This document shows, one piece after another, positions 9,186-17,358 of a stretch of DNA of 64,000 nt. Numbering within the stretch: the stretch's first letter is position 1; each line of letters opens with the position of its first letter. A model generated the notes under the pieces. That model saw only the letters and a program-made list of their open reading frames with translations. It was not told where the DNA came from and made no database searches. Source of the DNA: Bacillus sp. SB49. GTDB taxonomy: Bacteria; Bacillota; Bacilli; Bacillales; Halobacillaceae. The stretch lies in the NCBI RefSeq assembly GCF_000469135.2, contig NZ_CP048117.1, positions 2,517,501-2,581,500 of the forward strand, written 5' to 3'. The position numbers were made by a program, and so were the translations under genes.

Positions 9186-9226
9186 ACAAAAAACAGCCGT
9201 GCCTAACTAAGATTCAGTTAGGCACG
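9186..9226 (-). terminator. hairpin between pspA and DUF4247 gene
   Basis: An 11-bp perfect stem (9198-9208 with 9216-9226). On the minus strand it is followed, after CGGCTG-type bases, by six T. It looks like a partial terminator inside the operon and would lower expression of the two distal genes. Confidence 0.6.
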
Positions 9227-9233
9227 TTCTGTC

Positions 9234-9905
9234 TTATTCTTTATTCATTTTACGCTTCAAGGCTTCGAGTTCGCTATCCACATTACCCTTATCATCAAGC
9301 GCTTCGAATTCATCATCAAGAGAACGGCTGGCAGATGTCATGTCATCGCTCGTTTCCGCCTCCGCCTCAAACTGCATGACCTTCTCTTCCATACGCTCAA
9401 ATCCCTGACGTGATTCGTCCCCTCCGATACTGGACATCGTACGGTTCATCTTTGTCCTTGTCTTCGCCGATTCTGCACGTGCTTTCAGTGAGTCTTTCTT
9501 CAATTTCATTTCCTGATATTCTTTCTTCATGTCATCGAGCTTTTCTCTAAGCGTATTGGCATCCTGCTGCGCACGTTCCCAGGAAGCTTTCAACTGCTCT
9601 GCTTGTTCCTGGTGGTTGTTCTTATCTTCTAAAGCGCGTCGTGCCAAATCTTCGTTACCTGCTTCCAGCGCTTTTTCCGCCTGCTTCATCCGCTTATCAG
9701 CTAATGCCTGAGAGTCATCGTACTTACGCTTTAACATTTTCTCGTTCGCAATCTGCTTGGCTACAGCACTCTCGGCTTCCCGAATATCGTTCTCCATATC
9801 GCGCATGAACTGATCCAGCATTTTCACCGGGTCTTCTGCTTTATCCAACATCGCATTCAATTCCGATCCAACCACTGTTTTCACTCGCTTGAAAAATTTA
9901 AACAT
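9234..9905 (-). CDS. PspA/IM30 family protein
   Basis: A 223-residue PspA/IM30 protein. Residues 1-25 form the amphipathic membrane-binding helix (MFKFFKRVKTVVGSELNAML), followed by long charged coiled coils with the family signature DPVKMLDQFMRDMENDI. These ESCRT-III-like proteins coat and stabilise the inner membrane under stress. Its operon partners are DUF4178 (16 bases upstream), DUF4247 and DUF350. The upstream SigW-type promoter fits envelope-stress control, as known for B. subtilis pspA, although the partner genes differ from the B. subtilis ydj cluster. Confidence 0.92.
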   Translation of the reverse strand: MFKFFKRVKTVVGSELNAMLDKAEDPVKMLDQFMRDMENDIREAESAVAKQIANEKMLKRKYDDSQALADKRMKQAEKALEAGNEDLARRALEDKNNHQEQAEQLKASWERAQQDANTLREKLDDMKKEYQEMKLKKDSLKARAESAKTRTKMNRTMSSIGGDESRQGFERMEEKVMQFEAEAETSDDMTSASRSLDDEFEALDDKGNVDSELEALKRKMNKE

Positions 9906-9920
9906 TCTAGTTCCTCCTTA

Positions 9921-10433
9921 TTATTTCGAACCTGCAATAATTTTTATTTCGTATGGTTCAACATCATATCCTGCACTTGCTTCCACTTCGCTGCCCCAGG
10001 ACTCCAGACTCAAGTAAGTCTCCTCATCTTCCGAAACATACTCCGCATACCTCGTCGTCCTTCCGTTTATGTTTTTACTTCTTCCTTCACCGGTGACACG
10101 CGCTTCGCCTTCCTCGTCCTTATAGAAAGTCTTCCCCTCGTGTGTCAGCTGCTTCGGGTAAGGCATTTGAACGGGCATCTGAACGGTTTCATAGATCCCC
10201 AGTTCCAATTCATCATCCATTTCAGCAGCGAGCCATTTGGTCGTATCCCCTTCGAGAAGTTGATAAGAGAACCATTCATATGATCCATCTCTATACGTGA
10301 TTTTACCTACTACTTCATAGTCTGCCAAATCGTAGGTGATGATATCCCCGACCTGTATGTTTAAGACCGTTCTTTCTTCTACGCTTGATTGCTGTTTTTC
10401 TGTTTTTGAAAAAAGCCTTGAAAAGAAACCCAA
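9921..10433 (-). CDS. DUF4178 domain-containing protein
   Basis: A roughly 170-residue soluble protein beginning LGFFSRLFSKTEKQ, with a beta-rich DUF4178-type domain containing VGDIITYDLADYEVVGKI and a later YEVEPYE-like end. Function unknown. The open frame runs up to 10502, but that start would lie upstream of the apparent transcription start. A TTG at 10433 sits just after AAGGAGAGGTGAGG and agrees with the SigW-type promoter at 10476-10501, so I use it. First gene of the operon with pspA. Confidence 0.75.
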   Translation of the reverse strand: MGFFSRLFSKTEKQQSSVEERTVLNIQVGDIITYDLADYEVVGKITYRDGSYEWFSYQLLEGDTTKWLAAEMDDELELGIYETVQMPVQMPYPKQLTHEGKTFYKDEEGEARVTGEGRSKNINGRTTRYAEYVSEDEETYLSLESWGSEVEASAGYDVEPYEIKIIAGSK

Positions 10434-10475
10434 ATCCTCACCTCTCCTTCTTGCTTTGCTCCTGTGTACTATACG

Positions 10476-10501
10476 TACGAATGAACGTTTCAAAGGTTTC
10501 A
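10476..10501 (-). promoter_or_regulatory. ECF (SigW-type) promoter of the DUF4178-pspA operon
   Basis: On the minus strand TGAAAC (10501-10496), a 16-base spacer and CGTA (10479-10476, followed by a second CGTA). This is an exact match to the SigW consensus TGAAAC-N16-CGTA. It gives a leader of about 30-40 bases before the TTG start. Confidence 0.75.
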
Positions 10502-10597
10502 CTCTTTCTAAATATTTTATCGTATTTCCGTCTTTATCTAAATCAATAACTGCTCTTCATTTTTTTTTTCGTTTTTTTCCCCTTCTTCAACCTTTGT

Positions 10598-10620
10598 TTT
10601 TTCTGAAAAGAGAGTATAAT
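10598..10620 (+). promoter_or_regulatory. candidate SigA promoter of the BASS gene
   Basis: TATAAT at 10615-10620 with a weak TTGTTT -35 about 15 bases upstream, 37 bases before the start codon. Confidence 0.45.
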
Positions 10621-10656
10621 CAGAAAATATATTTCTACTTGAGGAGCTGACATTAA

Positions 10657-11622
10657 ATGAGAGCATTAGCAAAAGCAAGTCAATTCGTAAGCAGTACCTT
10701 CGCCCTCTGGGTCGTTTTATTTGCGGCATTATCCTTTTTTCTGCCTTCCGGTTTCACATGGATCGCTCCTTATATCGTTCCGCTTCTCGGAATCATCATG
10801 TTCGGAATGGGGCTGACCCTCTCCAAAAAGGACTTCCAAGAGGTGTTCAAGCGTCCCAAAGACGTTGCCATCGGAGTCGGGGCTCAGTTTGTACTCATGC
10901 CGATCCTTGCATTCCTACTTGTAAACATTCTTCCTGTTTCTCCGGAAATTGCGGTAGGAGTCATCCTCGTCGGATGCTGTCCTGGAGGTACTTCCTCCAA
11001 CGTCATGACTTATTTATCCAAGGGGGATACCGCACTTTCTGTAGCCGTCACCTCTGTATCGACGCTGCTGGCACCATTCCTGACTCCATTTTTAATCTGG
11101 GTCTTCGCAAGCCAGTGGCTGTCCGTATCGGCGTCTGACTTGTTTATATCCATTGTAAAGGTGGTACTCGTACCTATTCTGCTGGGATTGGTAGTGAAGG
11201 CTGTTTTGAAAGAGAAGGTGGAAGCGGGGGTTAAAGCACTGCCGCTCGTATCTGTCGTCAGCATCGTAGCCATTGTCGGTGCGGTCGTGAGCGTCAACCA
11301 AGCACAAATCGCTCAAACCGGAGCTGTCATTTTTGCTATTGTTTTTCTTCACAATATACTCGGGTACGCGGCAGGTTACGGGCTTGGCAAGCTGTTCCGC
11401 ATGAAAGCACCTCAAAAACGCGCCATCGCTATTGAAGTCGGAATGCAGAATTCTGGACTCGGAGCATCGCTCGCAGCTGTCCACTTCAGTCCACTTGCAG
11501 CTGTACCTAGTGCCATCTTCAGCGTATGGCATAACATTTCCGGACCGATCATTGCGACAATTTTTCGGAAACAACAAGAGAAGAAAGAGACAAAGGCGGA
11601 GAACTTTCACAAATCAGCGTAA
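10657..11622 (+). CDS. yocS: bile acid:sodium symporter (BASS) family transporter
   Basis: A 321-residue polytopic protein with nine to ten membrane segments. The family signatures are visible: GCCPGGTSSNVMTYLSKGD near residue 110, which forms the broken-helix sodium site, and EVGMQNSGLGASLA near residue 265. Bacterial members import organic acids such as pantoate or other anions with sodium; the substrate cannot be told here. Length equals B. subtilis YocS, but the location differs from that species. ATG follows GAGGAG by nine bases. It stands alone, divergent from the PspA operon and convergent with ald. Confidence 0.88.
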   Translation: MRALAKASQFVSSTFALWVVLFAALSFFLPSGFTWIAPYIVPLLGIIMFGMGLTLSKKDFQEVFKRPKDVAIGVGAQFVLMPILAFLLVNILPVSPEIAVGVILVGCCPGGTSSNVMTYLSKGDTALSVAVTSVSTLLAPFLTPFLIWVFASQWLSVSASDLFISIVKVVLVPILLGLVVKAVLKEKVEAGVKALPLVSVVSIVAIVGAVVSVNQAQIAQTGAVIFAIVFLHNILGYAAGYGLGKLFRMKAPQKRAIAIEVGMQNSGLGASLAAVHFSPLAAVPSAIFSVWHNISGPIIATIFRKQQEKKETKAENFHKSA

Positions 11623-11662
11623 AAAAAGAAGCAGGGAATGGTAAATTCCCTGCTTCTTTTTT
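11623..11662. terminator. bidirectional terminator between BASS gene and ald
   Basis: About 17-bp stem of AAAAAAGAAGCAGGGAAT with its complement, T tract on both strands. Confidence 0.9.
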
Positions 11663-11663
11663 A

Positions 11664-12782
11664 TTATGCATGCAATAGATCCTCTGGCGGCGTATACTCC
11701 AACCCCTGGGAGTCAGCTACGGCTTTATAAGTAAGATATCCATCCACTGTATGCAGGCCCTTCTTCAACGCTTCATTCTCTCTCAAGGCCTGCAAATATC
11801 CCTTACCTGCCAGTTGGAGCGCATAGGGAACCGTGACGTTCGTCAACCCGATTGTAGATGTTCTGGGAACTGCTCCAGGCATGTTCGCAACGGCATAATG
11901 CAGCACGCCGTGCTTTAGATAGGTTGGATCGTCATGTGTCGTAATTCGATCCGTCGTCGCGAAAATACCACCTTGGTCGATAGCTACATCAACGATTACC
12001 GACCCTTCCGGCATCGCCTTAACCATTTCCTCCGTTACCAGCTTAGGGGCTTTCGCTCCGGGAATTAATACAGCTCCAATGACTAAATCGGACACTGCTA
12101 GGGATTCCTGGATGTTCAGTGGATTGGACATGAGTGTCTGAATTGAATCCCCGAATATATCATCCAATTGGCGAAGGCGCTCGGGATTGACATCAATAAT
12201 GGTTACATCCGCTCCCAGACCAAGGGCGATTTTGGCAGCATTCGTGCCGACTACGCCTCCTCCGATAACCGTCACCCGGCCCCTTGGGACTCCTGGTATT
12301 CCACTTAAGAGAATGCCCTTGCCTCCGTGGGATTTCTCAAGAAACTGAGCACCGATTTGGGAAGCCATTCTTCCTGCAACCTCACTCATCGGAGTCAGTA
12401 AAGGGAGGGAGCCGTTTGCAAGCTGGACAGTCTCGTAAGCGATGGAAATGACCTTGCTGTCCATTAAAGCACGAGTCAGCTCCGGTTCCGGCGCCAAATG
12501 CAGGTAGGTGAACAAGATAAGGCCTTCCCTGAAATAATGATACTCTGCAGGCAGAGGCTCTTTCACCTTCATCACCATTTCCTGATCCCATGCTTCTTTT
12601 GCAGACGGGACGATCGTCGCACCTGCTTCCTGGAACTGTTCATCCGTGAAGCTTGAGCCATACCCTGCTCCTGTCTCGACGTAAACGTCGTGACCCGCTC
12701 CTGTCAAACTGACGACACCAGCAGGAGTCATTGCAATCCGGTTCTCATTATTCTTCGTCTCTTTTGGTATTCCGATCTTCAT
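11664..12782 (-). CDS. ald: alanine dehydrogenase
   Basis: A 372-residue NAD-dependent L-alanine dehydrogenase that interconverts alanine and pyruvate plus ammonia, used to grow on alanine and during sporulation. The N-terminal signature [20 protein letters not shown] and the Rossmann motif [20 protein letters not shown] near residue 172 are present; the length is that of the B. subtilis enzyme. ATG follows CAGGAGGTT. It lies 41 bases downstream of the SDR gene on the same strand without an intervening terminator, so read-through from that gene is likely. Confidence 0.97.
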   Translation of the reverse strand: MKIGIPKETKNNENRIAMTPAGVVSLTGAGHDVYVETGAGYGSSFTDEQFQEAGATIVPSAKEAWDQEMVMKVKEPLPAEYHYFREGLILFTYLHLAPEPELTRALMDSKVISIAYETVQLANGSLPLLTPMSEVAGRMASQIGAQFLEKSHGGKGILLSGIPGVPRGRVTVIGGGVVGTNAAKIALGLGADVTIIDVNPERLRQLDDIFGDSIQTLMSNPLNIQESLAVSDLVIGAVLIPGAKAPKLVTEEMVKAMPEGSVIVDVAIDQGGIFATTDRITTHDDPTYLKHGVLHYAVANMPGAVPRTSTIGLTNVTVPYALQLAGKGYLQALRENEALKKGLHTVDGYLTYKAVADSQGLEYTPPEDLLHA

Positions 12783-12823
12783 AAAGATCGAACCTCCTGT
12801 CTAAATTAAATACTTCCCCTTTC

Positions 12824-13588
12824 TTACCGATGTCGGTGAATGACATCTAAACCACCAGTCACTTCGTAAATGGATCCTGTAATCATATCTGAATCTTCCC
12901 TGCAGAGAAAATCAATGGTTCTGGCTATATCTTCTCCTGTACCCGGTCTGCCGATCGGTGTTTCTTCGTCCGAAACTTTCCTGCTTTCTTTTATAGAAGC
13001 TTCCTTCCATTCTCCCACAATGTTACCGGGACAAATCATATTGGATGTGATGCCGTATTCCGCTTCTTCAAAGGCGATGGTCTTTGTTAAAGAAACAAGT
13101 CCGACTTTTGCTGCAGCAAATGCAGAACGATAAATCCACCCAGATGCTGCATTCGCACCTTGAAAACCATAATTTATAATTCGACCGAATCCTTGATTCC
13201 TCATGTGCGGAACCGCTTCTTTCATCAAATAGAAGACAGCATCAAGATTCCCTCTGATCATAGCATCCCACTCTGCCTCTGAATAATCCATCAATTTCTT
13301 TCGCTCAAAAATATATGGACCTGCATTATTGATTAGAAAATCGATTCTTCCGAATTGACTAAACGCTTCCTGAATAACAGACTTTACATCTTCTTTATGC
13401 GTAACATCAGCCCGAATCAGTTGTATTCTCTCTTCCCATTCTTTAAAGTCATTCCGTAACGATTCGGCTTTTTCTGTGTCATTTAAATAAGTGACTGTCA
13501 CACTATGACCGTTCTCCAGCATCTTTTCTGTGACTTTCCGCCCTAACCCTTTCGTTCCTGCTGTAATGACTGCATGTCTCCTAACCAT
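12824..13588 (-). CDS. ytkK: SDR family oxidoreductase, YtkK-like
   Basis: A 254-residue short-chain dehydrogenase. Residues 8-15 hold the cofactor motif TAGTKGLG, the NNAG motif lies near residue 90, and the C-terminal region has VTGGLDV. The expected YxxxK reads as a serine-containing variant (IYRSAFAAAKVGL): the tyrosine lies four residues ahead of where a strict YxxxK would place it, so the catalytic Tyr/Lys deserves checking. The start at 13588 has GGAGGAAGGA upstream. Resembles FabG-type reductases and B. subtilis YtkK; substrate unknown. Probably co-transcribed with ald. Confidence 0.75.
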   Translation of the reverse strand: MVRRHAVITAGTKGLGRKVTEKMLENGHSVTVTYLNDTEKAESLRNDFKEWEERIQLIRADVTHKEDVKSVIQEAFSQFGRIDFLINNAGPYIFERKKLMDYSEAEWDAMIRGNLDAVFYLMKEAVPHMRNQGFGRIINYGFQGANAASGWIYRSAFAAAKVGLVSLTKTIAFEEAEYGITSNMICPGNIVGEWKEASIKESRKVSDEETPIGRPGTGEDIARTIDFLCREDSDMITGSIYEVTGGLDVIHRHR

Positions 13589-13760
13589 ATTCCTTCCTCC
13601 TCTTCCGTCAAAACGTTCTATGTAAGCCATTTATATGACTTCGACTCAGGGGATGAGTAAAATGTTTGTGAACCCTGATCGCACTGCTTACAGAGTTCTT
13701 TCCAGCAGGGGATATCTTTTGCGGGGCACCTTACCTTTAACAGGTGCTTACCTTTTACTT
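13589..13760 (-). other. possible structured 5' leader of the SDR gene
   Basis: About 170 bases lie between a plausible SigA promoter on the minus strand (TTAACA near 13790, then TTTATA) and the SDR start. The leader holds paired blocks GCACC/GGTGC, CTGCT/AGCAG and CCCTG/CAGGG. I do not recognise a known riboswitch class. Confidence 0.3.
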
Positions 13761-13853
13761 TACTATAAATACCCCCATCCCATCATTGTTAATGCTTCCG
13801 AGCAGGTTGAAATTTCTTTTTCCTACTCTGTACCCTTTTGCTGACAGAGATAA

Positions 13854-13880
13854 ATCCCCCGCAACTAAAGTGCGGGGGAT
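13854..13880 (-). terminator. terminator after the 34-residue gene
   Basis: Ten-bp stem ATCCCCCGCA/TGCGGGGGAT with a seven-base loop, followed on the minus strand by a short T-rich run. It follows the small gene ending at 13890. Confidence 0.6.
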
Positions 13881-13889
13881 TGTTTCTGT

Positions 13890-13994
13890 TTATTTACCTT
13901 TTCTACCCGATTGATACGTTTCATTAAGTGGCGCCGTCTCTTCCTGCTGTCTTTCATTCTCGCGTTCCAATGGATTGATCGGTTTTTTCTTCAC
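13890..13994 (-). CDS. putative small hydrophilic protein, 34 residues
   Basis: A short frame starting GTG with GAGGTGAT five bases upstream and ending TAA, directly followed by a terminator hairpin. The product is basic at both ends with an acidic centre (VKKKPINPLERENERQQEE then TAPLNETYQSGRKGK). It has no membrane segment. I do not recognise it. The strong ribosome-binding site and the terminator are the evidence that it is translated; it is divergent from the universal stress protein gene. Confidence 0.5.
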   Translation of the reverse strand: MKKKPINPLERENERQQEETAPLNETYQSGRKGK

Positions 13995-14073
13995 CTTTAT
14001 CACCTCGGTAAATAATGTTCGCAAAATTCACATTTTTATACATGGAAGAATGGTCTAGAGAAGCTTCCTGCGT

Positions 14074-14081
14074 GATATAAT
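14074..14081 (+). promoter_or_regulatory. extended -10 promoter of the UspA gene
   Basis: TGATATAAT: a perfect TATAAT (14076-14081) preceded by the TG of an extended -10 element, 32 bases before the start codon; no good -35 is seen. Confidence 0.5.
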
Positions 14082-14113
14082 GAAAATAATTACAAGGAAG
14101 GGGGCATCAAGGC

Positions 14114-14566
14114 ATGACGTTTGAATATAAAGATATTGTGGTTGCAGTGGATGGATCGGAAACGGCAGAGGTGGCATTCAAAAAAGCGATCGACATCGCA
14201 AATAGGAATGATGCAAATCTGGTTTTGTCCCATGTTGTAGATACAAGGGCTTTTGCGACTGTGGAGGCCTATGACAGATCATTGGCGATCCGAGCAGAAA
14301 AGTATGCTTCCGAGCTTTTGGAAGAATATCGGGAAAAAGCATTGAAATCCGGTGTAACCAATGTAGTCGTCCATATTGAATACGGATCACCAAAGGTGAA
14401 GATTGCCAAAGATGTCGCTCCCAAATTTCATGCGGACTTAATTATATGCGGCGCTACAGGATTGAATGCCATGGAAAGGTTTTTCATCGGTAGTGTTTCC
14501 GAACATATTACTCGGTATGCAAAATGTGACGTACTGGTGGTACGGGCAGATGAAGATAAAAAATAG
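14114..14566 (+). CDS. universal stress protein, UspA family
   Basis: A 150-residue single-domain universal stress protein. The ATP-binding signature G-x2-G-x9-G-S is present as GATGLNAMERFFIGS near residue 115, followed by ITRYAKCDVLVVR, so it belongs to the nucleotide-binding subgroup. Such proteins are cytoplasmic and rise in stress or starvation, with no defined reaction. The gene stands alone with its own promoter and a strong terminator; the ATG follows GGAAGGGGGC by about nine bases. Confidence 0.92.
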   Translation: MTFEYKDIVVAVDGSETAEVAFKKAIDIANRNDANLVLSHVVDTRAFATVEAYDRSLAIRAEKYASELLEEYREKALKSGVTNVVVHIEYGSPKVKIAKDVAPKFHADLIICGATGLNAMERFFIGSVSEHITRYAKCDVLVVRADEDKK

Positions 14567-14568
14567 AC

Positions 14569-14599
14569 AAAAGAGACCGGTAGTAGACCGGTCTCTTTT
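14569..14599. terminator. bidirectional terminator uspA/moaB
   Basis: Thirteen-bp stem AAAAGAGACCGGT with its complement, five-base loop, T tract on both strands. Confidence 0.9.
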
Positions 14600-14601
14600 C
14601 C

Positions 14602-15114
14602 TTATGTATCTTTCTTCAACTCATTTACCACGTGATTTAACTCAGGAAGAATCAGGCGTTCCATTGCAAGCTTCACAGCACCTGTCGAACCAGGCATCGC
14701 AAAGATTGCTGTTCGCTTAATAACTCCCGCCGTTGCACGGGACAAGATGGCGGCGGAACCGATATCATCCGTAAAGCTGAGCATCCGGAATATCTCTCCG
14801 AATCCCGGCATCCCCTTATCAAGCAATCCATCCACGACCTCCACCGTGACATCGCGCCCGGCAATTCCGGTCCCCCCGTTCAAAAGAATGACATCGATGG
14901 AAGCCTCTTCCACACCTTTATGAATCCAGGAAGCGATCGCTCCTTTTTCATCCTTCACGATTCCATAGTCAGAAGTAACATGTCCTGCCTCTTCCAGTCC
15001 TTTCATGATCAACTTCCCACTTTTATCCGTTCGCTCATCTCTCGTATCACTTACGGTGAGCACAAGGCAACGGATAGATTCTTCCGTTTTTCTCCTATGG
15101 TCATGTACCGCCAT
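14602..15114 (-). CDS. moaB: MoaB/MogA family molybdenum cofactor biosynthesis protein
   Basis: A 170-residue protein of the MoaB/MogA fold that binds molybdopterin and, in MogA-type members, adenylates it. Motifs NGGTGIAGRDVTVE near residue 80 and AMPGSTGAVKLAMERLILPEL near the C-terminus are typical. The frame opens at TTG 15120, but ATG 15114 has GGAGGATTGAAG ahead of it. The Shine-Dalgarno and first bases lie at the end of the EcsC-family gene, so the two genes are coupled. No other cofactor genes are in the window. Confidence 0.9.
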   Translation of the reverse strand: MAVHDHRRKTEESIRCLVLTVSDTRDERTDKSGKLIMKGLEEAGHVTSDYGIVKDEKGAIASWIHKGVEEASIDVILLNGGTGIAGRDVTVEVVDGLLDKGMPGFGEIFRMLSFTDDIGSAAILSRATAGVIKRTAIFAMPGSTGAVKLAMERLILPELNHVVNELKKDT

Positions 15115-15116
15115 CT

Positions 15117-15944
15117 TCAATCCTCCTCCTTCTCCAGAATAAATCTGTATTGATAGAACTTCATCGCAAACTCCGTCACCTGCTTCGTCAAGTGAAAATT
15201 GGAATATGCGCCGATTGCGATACTGATGAACGGAAGACCCTGGATCAGCTTTTTACGGAACATGAGGATGAACAAGGACTTAAAACATTGTTTTAACGGC
15301 TGCTCCAGCCATCCCTCATCCGTCAGGCTGTCATTTCCCTCGTAAATGTAAGGATGTCCCTTGCTTTTTATTTCTTTCACAAGATCGTCCCAGGCGGCCG
15401 CCTTCAACCGTTTGGGCAGCGTGGCTGCGTGGAAGACCTTAAGGGAGACCATCATTTCATACGGATGATTCATTTCATGACCGAATGTCAATCCAATTAA
15501 TTGAACCGCCCGAAGGTTCATGAACATCATGAGTGGATAATCCACTCCTAAAAAAAGCCATCCCCCGGTCCCGGTCAACCCACCTTGCGCGAAAGAATAA
15601 AAACGGCCTCGTGTCGTTTGCTGTTCAGCGATATACGTCAGCTGGTCAACGGTAAGCCGCTCCTTCATGTCAGAAACGCGTTCAATATTTTCATCGAATA
15701 CACGCCCCACGGTCAGAATGCGCTCCCTCGCTTCATGCTGATAAGAGGTACCTTGAAGAAAGGCATGCGTGTGAAAGAACCAAGTATCCAGCTGCGTAAA
15801 GAACTTTCTGCGCACAACCGGATTCAGCGATAAGAAGCTCTGACGGATCCACTCGTCATAGATACTCTCAAAATCATTAGGTTGATATTGTTCATATTGG
15901 GCAAGCCAACTATCCAGTTCAGAAGAAATTCGGTTATAGGACAC
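15117..15944 (-). CDS. EcsC family protein
   Basis: About 275 residues with the EcsC-family core: QGGLTGTGGWLFLGVDYPLMM in the middle and a helical C-terminal region with hydrophobic segments. The family takes its name from the third gene of the B. subtilis ecs locus; its function is unclear. Two starts are possible: ATG 15977 with a weak AGG ten bases ahead, and GTG 15944 with GGGGGTG at good spacing; I prefer the GTG. Upstream of moaB and probably co-transcribed, though no functional link to molybdopterin is evident. Confidence 0.72.
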   Translation of the reverse strand: MSYNRISSELDSWLAQYEQYQPNDFESIYDEWIRQSFLSLNPVVRRKFFTQLDTWFFHTHAFLQGTSYQHEARERILTVGRVFDENIERVSDMKERLTVDQLTYIAEQQTTRGRFYSFAQGGLTGTGGWLFLGVDYPLMMFMNLRAVQLIGLTFGHEMNHPYEMMVSLKVFHAATLPKRLKAAAWDDLVKEIKSKGHPYIYEGNDSLTDEGWLEQPLKQCFKSLFILMFRKKLIQGLPFISIAIGAYSNFHLTKQVTEFAMKFYQYRFILEKEED

Positions 15945-15997
15945 GACGACACCCCCTGTATTTTCACTACTTTCCATTTATTGTAGACCTAAAGGAT

Positions 15998-16039
15998 AAA
16001 AAAAAGCAACGGCTCTTCTAGTCATAGAAGGACCGTTGC
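15998..16039 (-). terminator. ackA terminator
   Basis: Stem GCAACGG(TC)CTTCTA with its partner (16006-16020 with 16025-16039) and eight T on the minus strand. Confidence 0.85.
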
Positions 16040-16048
16040 GAAAAAACA

Positions 16049-17236
16049 TTATAGACCTTTTTCAACCGTGTCACGTGCAATCATGACTTCCTCGTTCGTA
16101 GGAATGACCATGACTTTTACTGGTGAGTGTGGATAGTTAACGAAAGCTTCCGAACGTGTCTGGTTTAAGGATGGATCCCAGTATACGCCCATGAATTCCA
16201 GCCCTTTCAGGATACGTTCGCGCATCGTAATACTATTTTCTCCAACACCGGCAGTGAAAATGATTCCGTCTACTCCATGCATACGCGCAGCGTAAGAGCC
16301 GATATATTTATGGATACGGGTAACGAATACTTCTAGCGCCATTTCTGCACGCTCGTCTCCTGCATTCGCACGCTTCTCCACATCACGAAGGTCGCTGGAT
16401 ACACCGGAAAGTCCCAGAAGGCCACTTTCCTTGTTCAGGACGTTCATGACTTCATCCGCAGTTTTACCTGTCTTCTCCATAATAAACGGAATCAAGGCAG
16501 GGTCGATGTTACCGGAACGCGTTCCCATCGTCACCCCTGCAAGCGGAGTGAAGCCCATAGATGTATCGATGGATTTCCCGCCTTCGATAGCGGCAATACT
16601 TGCCCCGTTACCTAAGTGACAGGATAGCAGGCGAAGTTCCTCAACAGGACGACCGATCATCTCTGCAGCACGCTCGGATACGTATTTGTGAGAAGTTCCA
16701 TGGAACCCGTACTTACGAATGCCGTAATCTTCATAGTATTCGTAAGGAAGGCTGTAAAGGAACGATTGCTCCGGCATAGACTGGTGGAACGCCGTATCGA
16801 ATACAGCTACGTGAGGCACGTTTGGAAGTACTTCACGGAACGCCTTAATCCCCGTCAGGTTTGCCGGGTTATGAAGTGGAGCCAAATCAGAAATATCTTC
16901 AATTTCCTTAACGATTTCATCTGTGATCAGAATGGACTCGTTAAAACGCTCTCCACCGTGAACAACTCGGTGACCAACGCCGTTAATTTCATCCAATGAT
17001 TTAATGATACCGTTGGCTGTCAATTTATTTAGAAGAATCTTAACTGCTTCTTCGTGGTCAGGAATATTCGTGACCGTTTTATCTTTTTCCCCATTGAATT
17101 CAATAGAGAAAATCGCATCATCCAGCCCGATACGTTCAACAAGGCCGACAGTGATGACTTTCTCTTCAGGCATTTCAATCAATTGGAACTTCAATGATGA
17201 GCTACCTGCGTTAATAGCAAGAATGTTATTACTCAA
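16049..17236 (-). CDS. ackA: acetate kinase
   Basis: A 395-residue acetate kinase that makes ATP and acetate from acetyl phosphate. Signatures [11 protein letters not shown] (residues 6-16), DTAFHQSMP near 146 and [11 protein letters not shown] near 205 are intact. The start appears to be TTG (17234-17236) with AAGGGG ten bases upstream; no ATG is available before residue 22. A cre-like site about 90 bases upstream fits the known CcpA activation of ackA in B. subtilis. ytxK lies upstream on the same strand. Confidence 0.97.
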   Translation of the reverse strand: MSNNILAINAGSSSLKFQLIEMPEEKVITVGLVERIGLDDAIFSIEFNGEKDKTVTNIPDHEEAVKILLNKLTANGIIKSLDEINGVGHRVVHGGERFNESILITDEIVKEIEDISDLAPLHNPANLTGIKAFREVLPNVPHVAVFDTAFHQSMPEQSFLYSLPYEYYEDYGIRKYGFHGTSHKYVSERAAEMIGRPVEELRLLSCHLGNGASIAAIEGGKSIDTSMGFTPLAGVTMGTRSGNIDPALIPFIMEKTGKTADEVMNVLNKESGLLGLSGVSSDLRDVEKRANAGDERAEMALEVFVTRIHKYIGSYAARMHGVDGIIFTAGVGENSITMRERILKGLEFMGVYWDPSLNQTRSEAFVNYPHSPVKVMVIPTNEEVMIARDTVEKGL

Positions 17237-17324
17237 TGTTGCTCAACCCCTTAAATTTAGGTTCGTAACTTTCTACCATTACTATTTAATCACCCGATCC
17301 TGCCAATTTCAAGGCGGTTACGTG

Positions 17325-17339
17325 ATGATAACGTTTACT
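17325..17339 (-). promoter_or_regulatory. cre-like CcpA site upstream of ackA
   Basis: ATGATAACGTTTACT matches the cre consensus WTGNAANCGNWNNCW with one mismatch in either orientation and is nearly palindromic. It lies about 90 bases before the ackA start, the arrangement used for CcpA activation in B. subtilis. Confidence 0.6.
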
Positions 17340-17358
17340 TCATATATTCATTATTTTC

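Noticed and set aside
9086-9379. Plus-strand open frame across the pspA/DUF4247 junction
   Set aside because: It crosses the intergenic terminator hairpin and has no ribosome-binding site.
13635-13844. A 69-residue plus-strand open frame between the SDR gene and the small gene
   Set aside because: It lacks a ribosome-binding site and covers the likely minus-strand promoter and leader of the SDR gene.
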